This document shows, piece after piece, positions 35,800 to 44,135 of a stretch of DNA of 64,000 bases. A program made the position numbers and the translations under genes. Location: assembly GCF_022558445.1 (NCBI RefSeq), contig NZ_CP054699.1:3426001-3490000 (forward strand). Direction: 5' to 3'. The stretch's first letter is position 1. Each line of letters opens with the position of its first letter. The DNA comes from Candidatus Contubernalis alkalaceticus. Its GTDB lineage: Bacteria > Bacillota > Dethiobacteria > SKNC01. The notes under the pieces are model-generated. The model did no database searches, was not told where the DNA came from, and was given only the letters and a program-made list of their open reading frames with translations.

Positions 35800-36734
35800 G
35801 GCCTTGCCTGTACGATAAAAGCATTATCTAAAAGCCACGTTAATTCAGGAATGTCTATAAATAAAAGGGCGGCAACAACCACTACCAGAAGTATCGTAAA
35901 CAAGAGAAACTTCTTTTCCCGATACATGTGCTCCGGGTTTTGAGCTGCAGATTCTTTCTTCATCCCGATATGTAGATACCAGGCAAACAGGGTAGCAAAA
36001 AAAGGCACACTGAGAACCAACTCTACCCTGTATTTTACCAGAAATACTCCCAGGAAAAAAATGGCGGTTAAGGCGTAGAAAAATGCAGATATCAACAGGG
36101 TTTCCTCGGTGTAATATTTAAAGGATCGTCGATAAAGGCCCGCATCCTCATTATTATTGATAAACCGGAATTCCGAATAACGCTTAACAGCCATGAGAAA
36201 TGCCCCTCCCATCCAATACCCCAAAACCAGGCTGGCAGGGGGCAGTGGAAAGCTGGTTACAATAAACCATCCCAGCATCAACCGGATGGCGTTATTAACA
36301 GATTCTGACAAAACATCCATGTAGACCTTGTCCTTGGTTCTAAAAGGTTTAACATTGTAAAGAAATCCCATCACCAGCAAGAAAGTATTGGCTGCAAGAA
36401 AATAAGGGGAGACCAGGTAGGACAGAAGTAATCCCGCTGCTATAAAGGCTGCATATTCCGTATATACCAGCACAGGTTTTAGATTTCCAACCACCGAAGG
36501 CCGATTCTTTTTCACCGGATGAAACTGGTCAAACTCAGCATCAAGCCATTCGTTGATCACGTAGTTGGCAGAAGCAATAAAACAGACGCTGACTAAGCCA
36601 ATGATAATTTTTACATAAATTTCACTGATGGGAACCTGATTAAGCATGGCTGCAAAGGCAATCCCCGGCAGCACAAAAACATTTTTAAACCAATGATCCG
36701 GCCTGGCTATGGCAATATAATTTTTAATACTCAT
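35796..36734 (-). CDS. UbiA-superfamily prenyltransferase, phosphoribosyl-decaprenyl-phosphate-synthase-like, 312 aa
   Basis: About eight or nine membrane spans are visible. The first Asp-rich motif is NEWLDAEFD (residues 61-69; N-x3-D-x3-D), followed by FHPVKKNRP, which parallels the AD-x-HP-x-KR-x-RP segment of mycobacterial Rv3806c. The second motif region is YNVKPFRTKDKVYMDVLSES. UbiA enzymes join a prenyl diphosphate or phosphate to an acceptor; the HP-KK-RP segment points to the subgroup that uses phosphoribosyl diphosphate and polyprenyl phosphate. The start overlaps the end of the GT-C-like gene by 11 bases. A quinone-type UbiA is unlikely given the setting. Confidence 0.85.
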   Translation of the reverse strand: MSIKNYIAIARPDHWFKNVFVLPGIAFAAMLNQVPISEIYVKIIIGLVSVCFIASANYVINEWLDAEFDQFHPVKKNRPSVVGNLKPVLVYTEYAAFIAAGLLLSYLVSPYFLAANTFLLVMGFLYNVKPFRTKDKVYMDVLSESVNNAIRLMLGWFIVTSFPLPPASLVLGYWMGGAFLMAVKRYSEFRFINNNEDAGLYRRSFKYYTEETLLISAFFYALTAIFFLGVFLVKYRVELVLSVPFFATLFAWYLHIGMKKESAAQNPEHMYREKKFLLFTILLVVVVAALLFIDIPELTWLLDNAFIVQARP

Positions 36735-38088
36735 TCTGCATGCCTCTCTTTTTCTCGCTGCCCTTTTTTTGCAGCTTTAAAGTAATTGTTTGATACATTA
36801 CCCCCAACCCCTGGGAAGCAAATGCATATATGATGATATCACTGACTCCCCGGTACCTGGGATCAAAAAGTGTAATGGCAGTTATGAAGGGATAGGTATA
36901 GATCAAAACAGACAAGGATAAAATTGCCAATAAATCCACCCGCCTGCTGAGGTACACCAAACCAAACAGGCTTAAGAAAAATACTATAAAATCTAATAGC
37001 TTAGGAGTATTGCTGGTTAATGATTCCAAATAATAATCCAGTGGAGTTTCGTAAGTAGTAAACCGAATCCCCGGATCCACCAGCCTGGCCGGTAGAGCCA
37101 GAGTATTTTTAATCACGGTGACAGGAACCCGAATCGGGTTACTTCTAATTTTTTCAACCACCAGTGAGGTCAAAATACTATCCGCCTCTATATAAGACTT
37201 TTTTTCAACTGTCATCAAATGGTTAAGAAATTTTAAGGAAGCTTTATCTGTATCGTCATATTGAACCATATATTGGTCAAAAAGCCGGGAATATTGACTT
37301 TCACTAATGGAAGGATGCATTCCGTAGGTATACCCCAGGGTATACCCCATCATTTGATTCATTCCCACAGTTCCATGATTATAGTTTCGAACCAACCAGG
37401 GAGCCAGCACCAGCATGAAGGCAGCAAAATAATACCCCAGGTTCTTGGTATGTATGTTAAAATTTTTTCTAAATAGCAATAACACAATAATTATAAATAT
37501 CGGTAGAAATAAATAAATGCCCCGTTCGTAAACGGCTGAAGCACATAGTATTCCCGACAAGATAAAGTATCCGGCCTTTTGCTTTTGTATCCCCGATATC
37601 AGCGATAGAAGTGAGCTGGAAAGGAAAAAAAAGTTTAAAGCATAGGGATATAAAACTGAACCGTAAAAAGTTGGTATGGGTGCTGCAAACAAAAATATAA
37701 CAAAGAATATGGAGGACAGCTGCCCATATTTACGATATAGATAGACCCCCCACATGTAAAAGGTAAGAACCAACAGCGTAATCTGTATGTATACCAACCC
37801 GGTATAATGCTTAAATAAGGAACGGGCAACAAATAAAGCGGCAGGATAAAGGGGTTCCCTTCTGACATCTGGATAAATGGTACCGTCTGGTAGAGTGGAA
37901 CCATAGAAAGCTAAATTTTCTATGTTCTCTGCTATATCCGTGAACTCAGAAGTAAAACCAAACTCTAAAACTGCCTCACTGGGAAACGTAGGACACGTTG
38001 CTGCCCAGATAGACAACAAAAGAATTAAAATCACATGTTTTATATATAAAGGCTGCGTGAAAGAATGATTTCTGTTTTCAGTTAACAT
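36724..38088 (-). CDS. GT-C-type polytopic membrane glycosyltransferase-like protein, 454 aa
   Basis: The protein has about ten to twelve hydrophobic segments. The first extracytoplasmic loop includes FTSEFTDIAENIENLAFYG and then DVRREPLYPAALFVA, a layout (acidic residue early in loop 1, then an R-E-P-L-Y-P block) seen in ArnT/PMT-type GT-C enzymes that use polyprenyl-phosphate sugars. It is the first gene of the tightly overlapped GT-C/UbiA/HAD set. Donor inferred from context: a polyprenyl-phosphate pentose. AGGGGCAGG precedes the ATG. Family membership is a judgement from topology and this loop only. Confidence 0.7.
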   Translation of the reverse strand: MLTENRNHSFTQPLYIKHVILILLLSIWAATCPTFPSEAVLEFGFTSEFTDIAENIENLAFYGSTLPDGTIYPDVRREPLYPAALFVARSLFKHYTGLVYIQITLLVLTFYMWGVYLYRKYGQLSSIFFVIFLFAAPIPTFYGSVLYPYALNFFFLSSSLLSLISGIQKQKAGYFILSGILCASAVYERGIYLFLPIFIIIVLLLFRKNFNIHTKNLGYYFAAFMLVLAPWLVRNYNHGTVGMNQMMGYTLGYTYGMHPSISESQYSRLFDQYMVQYDDTDKASLKFLNHLMTVEKKSYIEADSILTSLVVEKIRSNPIRVPVTVIKNTLALPARLVDPGIRFTTYETPLDYYLESLTSNTPKLLDFIVFFLSLFGLVYLSRRVDLLAILSLSVLIYTYPFITAITLFDPRYRGVSDIIIYAFASQGLGVMYQTITLKLQKKGSEKKRGMQNEY

Positions 38089-38406
38089 AATCCTGCCCCT
38101 GGATAATTATTAATCTTGGTAAAGATTGGCCTTTTTAACAACTTTTCAAAAAATAAGCTGCGTTTTTAAGATCCTCACAGAACAAACAAGCTTAACAATA
38201 ACACTACAGCGAAAACTGGCAAATAAGCGGTGCCATGGGGACGGTTCCAGGGTCACCGGAGAAAATATCGTAAAGGAAGGCCTCTCCCCTGGAAAGGCCT
38301 AATATACAATGGTGATTATCCCCATTGGTTAACACGTCCTGAGCCGATAATTTTCTGGTTTGGGCCAGTTCCGTCATTGAAATCCATCTCTTATAAATAT
38401 TCTAGC
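38089..38406. other. 318-base gap with REP-like fragment
   Basis: The gap between the GT-C-like gene and the long LCP gene contains GGTGCCATGGGGACGGTTCC within 38228-38258, bounded by CGGTG/CACCG arms. This resembles the GTGCCATGGGGACGGTTC repeats scattered in many bacterial genomes (from memory, not checked). A weak hairpin AGGCCT...AGGCCT lies at about 38278-38299. The rest is AT-rich and shows no gene. Confidence 0.55.
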
Positions 38407-40602
38407 TCAGGAACCAGAGCCGGAGGGATCTGGTTCAGGGTCCGGTTCTGGATCCGGGTCCGGTTCTGGATCCGGGTCCGGCTTCGGATCCGGGTCCGGC
38501 TTTGGTTCTGGATCCGGCTCAGGTTTTGGTTCCGTCCCAGGAATACTAATAGTGGCTTTGACCGCTGCGGAAAATTGGCCTTCAGAATTTACTGCTACAA
38601 TCTCATAGGTATACGTTACCCCCGCCCTAAGATTTTTGTTATCAATATACTGTAAACTTGTGGTGGTAAATACCTCTACTTCCCCTCCTGCCGTTCGGGT
38701 GATGCGATAACTTACAGCTCTGTCATCCCCCTGCTGCCAGGCAAGAGAAACTTCATTTCTAGCACTGCTGTAACCTGCTGTAAATTTAACAGGACCTGCA
38801 GGACGAACATCACCAATGGTCACCTGGGCTGTTACAGACTGAGAAACTGCCCGGGAATTAACAGCCTCCAACCGATATCTATAGGCTCTACCGCTCTCAA
38901 CGTTTTTATCTACGAAACTGGTTACGTCAATGCCATCAGCAATGAGGACTTCCTGCCCTGAACCTTCTTGACGATAAAGATTATAAGCCCGGTTAAGCCG
39001 GTCTCCTGGCTGCCAAGAGAGGGAAACCCCCTGCCCTAAAACTGATGCTGTAAAGGAGCGGGGTGCGGCAGGTACCGTATCCGTTAACGTAATCTGCGGC
39101 TGCGGCTTATATTCGATACCAAATACAGCTTTTATAATTTCAGCACGCCTGGACTCGTTCATAACCAGGTAAGATATACCATCACTCATTTGGCCAAACC
39201 CTTCCATGGTATAAGTATCTATGGATTCCCTGTTAATAAACCGGGAATAGTTGACCAGAGACAGGATCTGTTTTGAGTCCAAATTCGTATCAATCATGGT
39301 ATAACCACCATGGGAGGAGTAAAAGAAAAGAATATCCATTAACTTTCCTTCCTTTTGAAAATATTCCAGGGTAGAAATCAAAAGTTCCGTCTGACTTTTA
39401 ATTCGTCCGATATCCCCTACCTGCTGTCGATCCCGCAAATAAATTAAATACAGTCGTCCATCCAGTTTTTGACGCCCCTTGGGTATAATTACATTACCTA
39501 AGTAATCATGAATGTTTCTGTCCACATCAAACTCTATCCCGCCCATATGATCTATAAAGGTTATCACTGTATCCATGTCTACGGAGACATAGTATTTAAG
39601 AGGGACCCCCCCCAACACATTGCTGATGCTTTGCAGAGTATACTCGATCCCATTTTGATGACGATCTTCGCCCCGTCCATAGCGGCTGCCATAATAATAG
39701 GAATGGTTAATTTTATCCCAGGTATCGGTATTGGATATTTTAGTATAAGTATCCCGGGGGATATCTATAATGTTAACGGTGCTTTTCGCAAAATTAATAG
39801 AGATTATCTTTATAGTATCGGTTCGGGCTCCAATGAGTCTCTGATCCCACTCATCTCCGGGAACAGAACCTCTATCCTCACTAGTATCAAAGCCCAGAAA
39901 AACCAGGTTGACAATACTTTGGTCATAGTGCTGCCTGACATCCAGGTCGGCCCACCAGTTGAATTCATCGTCATCCCCAAAAGAAGACTTGTCCATATCA
40001 AAATCAAAAGCAAACAGGTAAGAAGGATTCTTAATCTGATTATAGTACCAGGCTGCATAGGAACCTCCGGACATAAAAATTACCAAAAATAAAACAATTA
40101 TAACCTGATACACTCTTTTTAAACCTAAAAATTTCTTCTTTATTTTTGAAAAAAAAGTCTTTACTGCACTGCCGGAGGGCTCACTATCAGCAAATTGTTC
40201 AAAAGCCTCTTTATCTAGAGCCATCCCCTGTTGGCCCTCAAAGTTTCCAGGGCCACCTCCAAGATAATCTTCAGAGTCATCCGGGTCAATGTGAGTTGGG
40301 TCTTTTTCAAGTTCCCCATGGGATTTTGCACTATCCTTATTTTCAGATTCTTCATGGAAAAGTTTTTTTAAGTCTACGTCAAAACTTTCTTTTTTTATGT
40401 TTATTAGTTCATCATCAAGGTCATTTGGGGGCTCCTCAGTTGATTCCCCTTTGGGGTCCTCATCCCTTAGTAATCGTTTTAATTCCTCAAATGGCTCTTC
40501 TTTCATAGAAGAGTTAGGCTGCTCCTGGGGTTCATCCTTTGATTCCTGGTTAATTTCTTTAGAATCATTATTAAAACCATCCTTAGGCTTGTTAGGTTCC
40601 AT
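38407..40602 (-). CDS. LytR-CpsA-Psr (LCP) ligase with long acidic N-terminus, two FN3 domains and Asp-Pro tail, 731 aa
   Basis: Residues 1-160 are hydrophilic, highly charged and probably cytoplasmic. One span (about 164-186) follows. The LCP domain lies at about 230-415, with ARTDTIKI (259-266), IPRDTYTK (281-288), DKINHSYYYG and DIGRIKSQTELL; the Arg/Asp residues that bind polyprenyl diphosphate are present. Two fibronectin type III-like domains occupy about 515-600 and 605-690. The tail (about 693-731) is a Pro/Asp/Glu/Lys repeat. LCP proteins move glycan from undecaprenyl diphosphate to peptidoglycan. FN3 domains and a wall-spanning tail are unusual in this family and suggest surface anchoring. 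GATAGGAG precedes the ATG. Confidence 0.92.
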   Translation of the reverse strand: MEPNKPKDGFNNDSKEINQESKDEPQEQPNSSMKEEPFEELKRLLRDEDPKGESTEEPPNDLDDELINIKKESFDVDLKKLFHEESENKDSAKSHGELEKDPTHIDPDDSEDYLGGGPGNFEGQQGMALDKEAFEQFADSEPSGSAVKTFFSKIKKKFLGLKRVYQVIIVLFLVIFMSGGSYAAWYYNQIKNPSYLFAFDFDMDKSSFGDDDEFNWWADLDVRQHYDQSIVNLVFLGFDTSEDRGSVPGDEWDQRLIGARTDTIKIISINFAKSTVNIIDIPRDTYTKISNTDTWDKINHSYYYGSRYGRGEDRHQNGIEYTLQSISNVLGGVPLKYYVSVDMDTVITFIDHMGGIEFDVDRNIHDYLGNVIIPKGRQKLDGRLYLIYLRDRQQVGDIGRIKSQTELLISTLEYFQKEGKLMDILFFYSSHGGYTMIDTNLDSKQILSLVNYSRFINRESIDTYTMEGFGQMSDGISYLVMNESRRAEIIKAVFGIEYKPQPQITLTDTVPAAPRSFTASVLGQGVSLSWQPGDRLNRAYNLYRQEGSGQEVLIADGIDVTSFVDKNVESGRAYRYRLEAVNSRAVSQSVTAQVTIGDVRPAGPVKFTAGYSSARNEVSLAWQQGDDRAVSYRITRTAGGEVEVFTTTSLQYIDNKNLRAGVTYTYEIVAVNSEGQFSAAVKATISIPGTEPKPEPDPEPKPDPDPKPDPDPEPDPDPEPDPEPDPSGSGS
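38430..38525. repeat. GC-rich 18-base-type tandem repeat inside the LCP gene tail
   Basis: The segment encoding the Asp-Pro tail is built from GGATCCGGGTCCGG-type units in tandem. Such arrays expand and contract by slippage, and because the unit length is a multiple of three the reading frame would be kept and only the tail length would change. Confidence 0.8.
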
Positions 40603-40931
40603 ATATTTTAACTCCTATCTTTTCTCTTTTTACAGACTCAAAGCCTGTATTTTAAATACACAAAAGCATTATAGTTTTCTATTAAAATATGTAAAAGATT
40701 AGTAAAGTACAAAGACATTATATCATTATAATTACAAATTTATCAACTGAAATCGTCCTTTCTTAAATAGGTAATGAATTTAAATAATTGCTATTGTAAT
40801 AATTTTCTATGCTTTTTTGAAAAAACCCTTTTATTTCTACATTAAATTTCTATTTATTACAACAAATGCAGGATAAAATTAACATAATATCGAATAAGTT
40901 TTAAACCATAAAAGGAGGGGTTTACTTCTAT
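40603..40931. promoter_or_regulatory. Divergent promoter region between LCP gene and exported-protein operon
   Basis: This 329-base, very AT-rich spacer separates the minus-strand LCP gene from the plus-strand pair. On the minus strand TTGATA (40741-40746) and TATAAT (40717-40722) are 18 bases apart, a good sigma-A-type promoter for the LCP gene, leaving about a 110-base leader. No equally clear promoter was found for the plus strand, though TTGAAA occurs near 40816. AAAGGAGGGG at 40911-40920 is the ribosome site of the plus-strand gene. Confidence 0.55.
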
Positions 40932-42275
40932 ATGAAAATTTTAGCTGGTTTACTACTTTTTTCATCTATTACTTTAAATATTATTTTTGGACTTCATATA
41001 TTTCTTCAAAGTTCCTCAGATTCACAAGTCCAGGCTTTTTCTGAAATTAATGCCCCGGGAACCTATGACCTGAAGGACATGGATTTCATTAACGGCGATG
41101 CCACCATTAATGCTGCCGATGTAAAATTATTAAATGCCGTTATTACCGGCAACCTTTATGTTACAGAAAAGGTAGGAGACGGATCATTAGAACTTAAAAA
41201 CGTCATTGTGGAGGGCTCGGTCATTGTAAGCGGGGGAGGAGAAAACAGTATTGTTTTGGAAGACTGTGGACTAAAAGATTTAGTGCTTAATAGAATAGAC
41301 GGCAGAGTGCGAGTGATTATCCAGGGAAAAACTGTAATTGAAAATACATTTTTAATGAGCGGAGCAATTCTTGTAGAAAATAATTTATCTTCAGATTATG
41401 TAGGATTTAGAAATGTCCATATAAACACTTCTGAAAAAACAGAACTCTTTGGAAATTATGAATATGTAACTGTTGAAAAAGAAAACACTGATTTTTCTCA
41501 TGTTACAGGATTGATTATGAGGTTGGTTGTAAAAGAAAACGCTGAAAACTCTCATATCCTAATATTAGACGAAGCTGAAGCTGTTTCTTTGGAACTCTAT
41601 GCCGCTGCCTCAGTCTCCGGAAAAAAACCCATAGATATTATCATAGTTGATGCCCCGGGACTGACCAAACTTTCCGGTGAATATGGCACTGTAGTTGCCA
41701 GAGAGATGTACAGTTCCATAGAAATTTACGTTGGCATTATAGAAAATTTAATAATTGAAGAGACGGGAATAAATATATACCTGCATGAGAATGTATCTGT
41801 GGTCAATATTGAACTCTATGGTGCTGCTTTTATTGAAGGCCAAGGAACCATTGAACTATTGGTAATTAAAGCTCCCGGGTCAATTATTGAACAAGAACCC
41901 ACAGAGTTTCTTTTAGCAGAAGATATTACTGCTGTCATAGCAGGAAAAGAAGTGCCTGATATCTTAAGCGAGCCTGAAACTATACCGGAGACAAATTTTC
42001 TACAAAATCCTGACCCTTTACTTGAAGCCAACCTGGACACTGCACATGAGCCAAATACGGAAACAACTTTGGGTTTTAGCTTCCAAATAAAAGATTCCTT
42101 AATGCCGGGCAAAAAAGTTGTTTTAGTGAGGCTAACCGACACTAAAGATCCCAGGGATTATTATGTATTTGTAAAAGGTGAGCAGCTAACATATATTGAT
42201 TCCCAACAGATTTTTTACGGAGATATTAATAAAGAGGATGCCGTCGGAAGTAACGTAAACGTTGAAAAAAAATAA
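40932..42275 (+). CDS. Exported beta-rich repetitive protein of unknown function, 447 aa
   Basis: An N-terminal hydrophobic segment (about residues 3-27) acts as signal or anchor. Residues about 45-330 are made of short beta-strand-like repeats, such as LKNVIVEGSVIVSGGGENSIVLEDCGLKDLVLNR style blocks and two similar cores LELYAAASVSG and IELYGAAFIEG about 90 residues apart, which suggests a beta-helix or stacked-beta fold like those beside S-layer domains. A Pro/Glu/Asn-rich linker follows (about 340-375), then a C-terminal domain near 378-435. It lies 27 bases before a glucosaminidase gene on the same strand. No enzyme motif is visible; a surface-structural or adhesive role is a guess. Confidence 0.75.
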   Translation: MKILAGLLLFSSITLNIIFGLHIFLQSSSDSQVQAFSEINAPGTYDLKDMDFINGDATINAADVKLLNAVITGNLYVTEKVGDGSLELKNVIVEGSVIVSGGGENSIVLEDCGLKDLVLNRIDGRVRVIIQGKTVIENTFLMSGAILVENNLSSDYVGFRNVHINTSEKTELFGNYEYVTVEKENTDFSHVTGLIMRLVVKENAENSHILILDEAEAVSLELYAAASVSGKKPIDIIIVDAPGLTKLSGEYGTVVAREMYSSIEIYVGIIENLIIEETGINIYLHENVSVVNIELYGAAFIEGQGTIELLVIKAPGSIIEQEPTEFLLAEDITAVIAGKEVPDILSEPETIPETNFLQNPDPLLEANLDTAHEPNTETTLGFSFQIKDSLMPGKKVVLVRLTDTKDPRDYYVFVKGEQLTYIDSQQIFYGDINKEDAVGSNVNVEKK

Positions 42276-42302
42276 TTGAAATAGAAAAGGGAGGACCGGT
42301 AT

Positions 42303-44063
42303 ATGTTGGGAAAAACCCCATTCAAACATTTCTTCTGGGCATTGTTAGTATTATTACTTCTCTTACACTTTCCTTCTGTTGGCTCAGCAGCTGTAATGGG
42401 ATTTATAACCGAGGGCGAAGATGGAAATTATTATGCCTATGAGTATGAAATACTGTTGGAATCCTATATTTTAAGTCTCCTGGAAATAGAGGCTCAAGTT
42501 TATCAAGATTATTCCGAAAAAAAAATAAAAGCCTTTTTTGACGATATAAACGGGTATGTGGATTATGAAGATGTGCTGGAAAAATATGTTATATCTATTC
42601 TTGAAGGGGAAGATTTTGACCTAAATGCATATACCTCTGGAGAAGATGCAAAGAAGGCTGTAATGCCTGAGGTTATTTATGTAGTTTCGGTTAATTCACG
42701 GGGGAGACTGATAAAGACAGCGAAAACTATTGATATACATGAGCCTTGGGAACCAGAAGAAGAACCAGAAGAAGAATTGCCTGATCCCAGGGTGCCTGAG
42801 GAACAAGAAGAATTACAGGATCCTAGAGAGCCTGAGGAACAAGAGGTGCCGGAAGAACCAGAGGAGACTGAGGCTATAGAAGAATTAGAGGAATCCACAA
42901 CAATTCCAGAGCCAAAAAACCTTGATAAGCCTGCGCCTCTGCCACCAGCAAACAGAAAATGCACTCATCAGGTGATTAATGGAATGATTTACGGCCTGGA
43001 TCACTGGGGTTCAAGGATAAGAATTACCGAGGCGCCCAATGCTATTCCTGCTGGAAATTATATAGTGGACAAGCAGTATAATTTCTTTCTTATTACATCT
43101 CAAGAGCCTGTTTTTAAAGGAACCTTTTATTACCCGGAGTATGTTCCCTACCTGCTGACGCCCCTCAACAGGCCGGAGCCCCGGGTTACTGCTTCTTTTT
43201 TAGAGTTTGAAGCAAAAAAGAGAAACAGAAACACTATCTTTGTAGGGGAAACGGCTTCTGCCTTTATCCTGGCTCAAAGTACATGGGGGATTAATGCGCT
43301 GTATCTTATGGCTCATGCTGCCATGGAAAGCAGCTGGGGAACTTCGGCTATTGCCAGGGATAAGAATAATATTTTTGGTTATATGGCCTACGATTCAAAC
43401 CCCTATGCCAGTGCCGCAACTTTCAGTTCGGTAGAAGAATGTATCTTGTGGGTTAGCGGTTTTATCCGGGGCACTTATTTAACAGAGGGCAACTGGAGAT
43501 TTAAAGGTGAACATCTGCTGGGAATGAACCATTACTATGCCACTGACCCAATGTGGTCAATGAAAATTGCCAACCTGATGCACAGTATCCTGCCTCAAGA
43601 CAGAGCTGCAGTAAACATAAACACAAAATCATCTAATCAGGGACAGGTAAATGTAAGCACATCCCTTAATCTTCGCAGCGGAGCTGGAACAGCTCATACT
43701 GTCATAGGAAGCATGCCCGGTGGTACTAAGGTAAATATTAACGGGATTAAAGTGATTGATGATTGCTGCTGGTTTAAAGTTGAAACTAATGGAAAAAGTG
43801 GTTGGGCCTGCGGTAAATACATAGAATTGATTACAACCCCTCGGGGTGTCGTCTATTTAAGTGCATCCCGCAAAAATGATAATGTAACTTTAGACGTCCA
43901 TTCCGGACCGGGCTCTGATCAGGCGGTTATAACAACCCTTGAAAATCATACTGATTTTTCTGTAAAAGCAGTTACGGTGACAAATAAAACGGCCTGGTAC
44001 CTTATTCATTTTGGCAGCTATGAAGGCTGGGTCAATGGCAATTATGTGACCATAGACTGGTAA
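42303..44063 (+). CDS. Secreted peptidoglycan N-acetylglucosaminidase with two SH3 domains, 586 aa
   Basis: A signal peptide covers about residues 1-29 (ending SVGSAA). A Glu/Pro-rich linker lies at about 148-205. The glucosaminidase (LytD/AtlA-type) domain lies at about 310-430, with AHAAMESSWGTSAIARDKNN containing the catalytic Glu (about 342), and NIFGYMAYDSNPYASAATF. Two bacterial SH3 domains follow at about 448-512 and 525-586 (VSTSLNLRSGAGTAHTVIGS; SGWACGKYIELI). It would cleave wall glycan strands during growth or separation. It forms an operon with the exported protein upstream and ends at a strong terminator. GGGAGG precedes the ATG. Confidence 0.93.
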   Translation: MLGKTPFKHFFWALLVLLLLLHFPSVGSAAVMGFITEGEDGNYYAYEYEILLESYILSLLEIEAQVYQDYSEKKIKAFFDDINGYVDYEDVLEKYVISILEGEDFDLNAYTSGEDAKKAVMPEVIYVVSVNSRGRLIKTAKTIDIHEPWEPEEEPEEELPDPRVPEEQEELQDPREPEEQEVPEEPEETEAIEELEESTTIPEPKNLDKPAPLPPANRKCTHQVINGMIYGLDHWGSRIRITEAPNAIPAGNYIVDKQYNFFLITSQEPVFKGTFYYPEYVPYLLTPLNRPEPRVTASFLEFEAKKRNRNTIFVGETASAFILAQSTWGINALYLMAHAAMESSWGTSAIARDKNNIFGYMAYDSNPYASAATFSSVEECILWVSGFIRGTYLTEGNWRFKGEHLLGMNHYYATDPMWSMKIANLMHSILPQDRAAVNINTKSSNQGQVNVSTSLNLRSGAGTAHTVIGSMPGGTKVNINGIKVIDDCCWFKVETNGKSGWACGKYIELITTPRGVVYLSASRKNDNVTLDVHSGPGSDQAVITTLENHTDFSVKAVTVTNKTAWYLIHFGSYEGWVNGNYVTIDW

Positions 44064-44070
44064 CAAGCCC

Positions 44071-44101
44071 AAGAGCCGACCTTTAAAGGTCGGCTCTTTT
44101 G
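44071..44101 (+). terminator. Rho-independent terminator of the plus-strand operon
   Basis: AAGAGCCGACC, loop TTTAAA-centred, GGTCGGCTCTT, then TTTTG: an 11-base-pair stem with a T run, starting eight bases after the glucosaminidase stop codon. It lies between convergent genes. Confidence 0.93.
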
Positions 44102-44135
44102 TTCACGATAATTAGTCATTCAATTAGTTTTACCT

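Noticed and set aside
38230-38655. Plus-strand reading frame rich in Arg/Trp/Phe opposite the LCP tail
   Set aside because: It is the antisense of the Asp-Pro repeat of the LCP gene, shows no ribosome site, and its composition is dictated by the GGATCC repeat.
42677-42964. Minus-strand Ser/Gly-rich frame within the glucosaminidase gene
   Set aside because: It is the antisense of the Glu/Pro linker; low complexity and no start signal.
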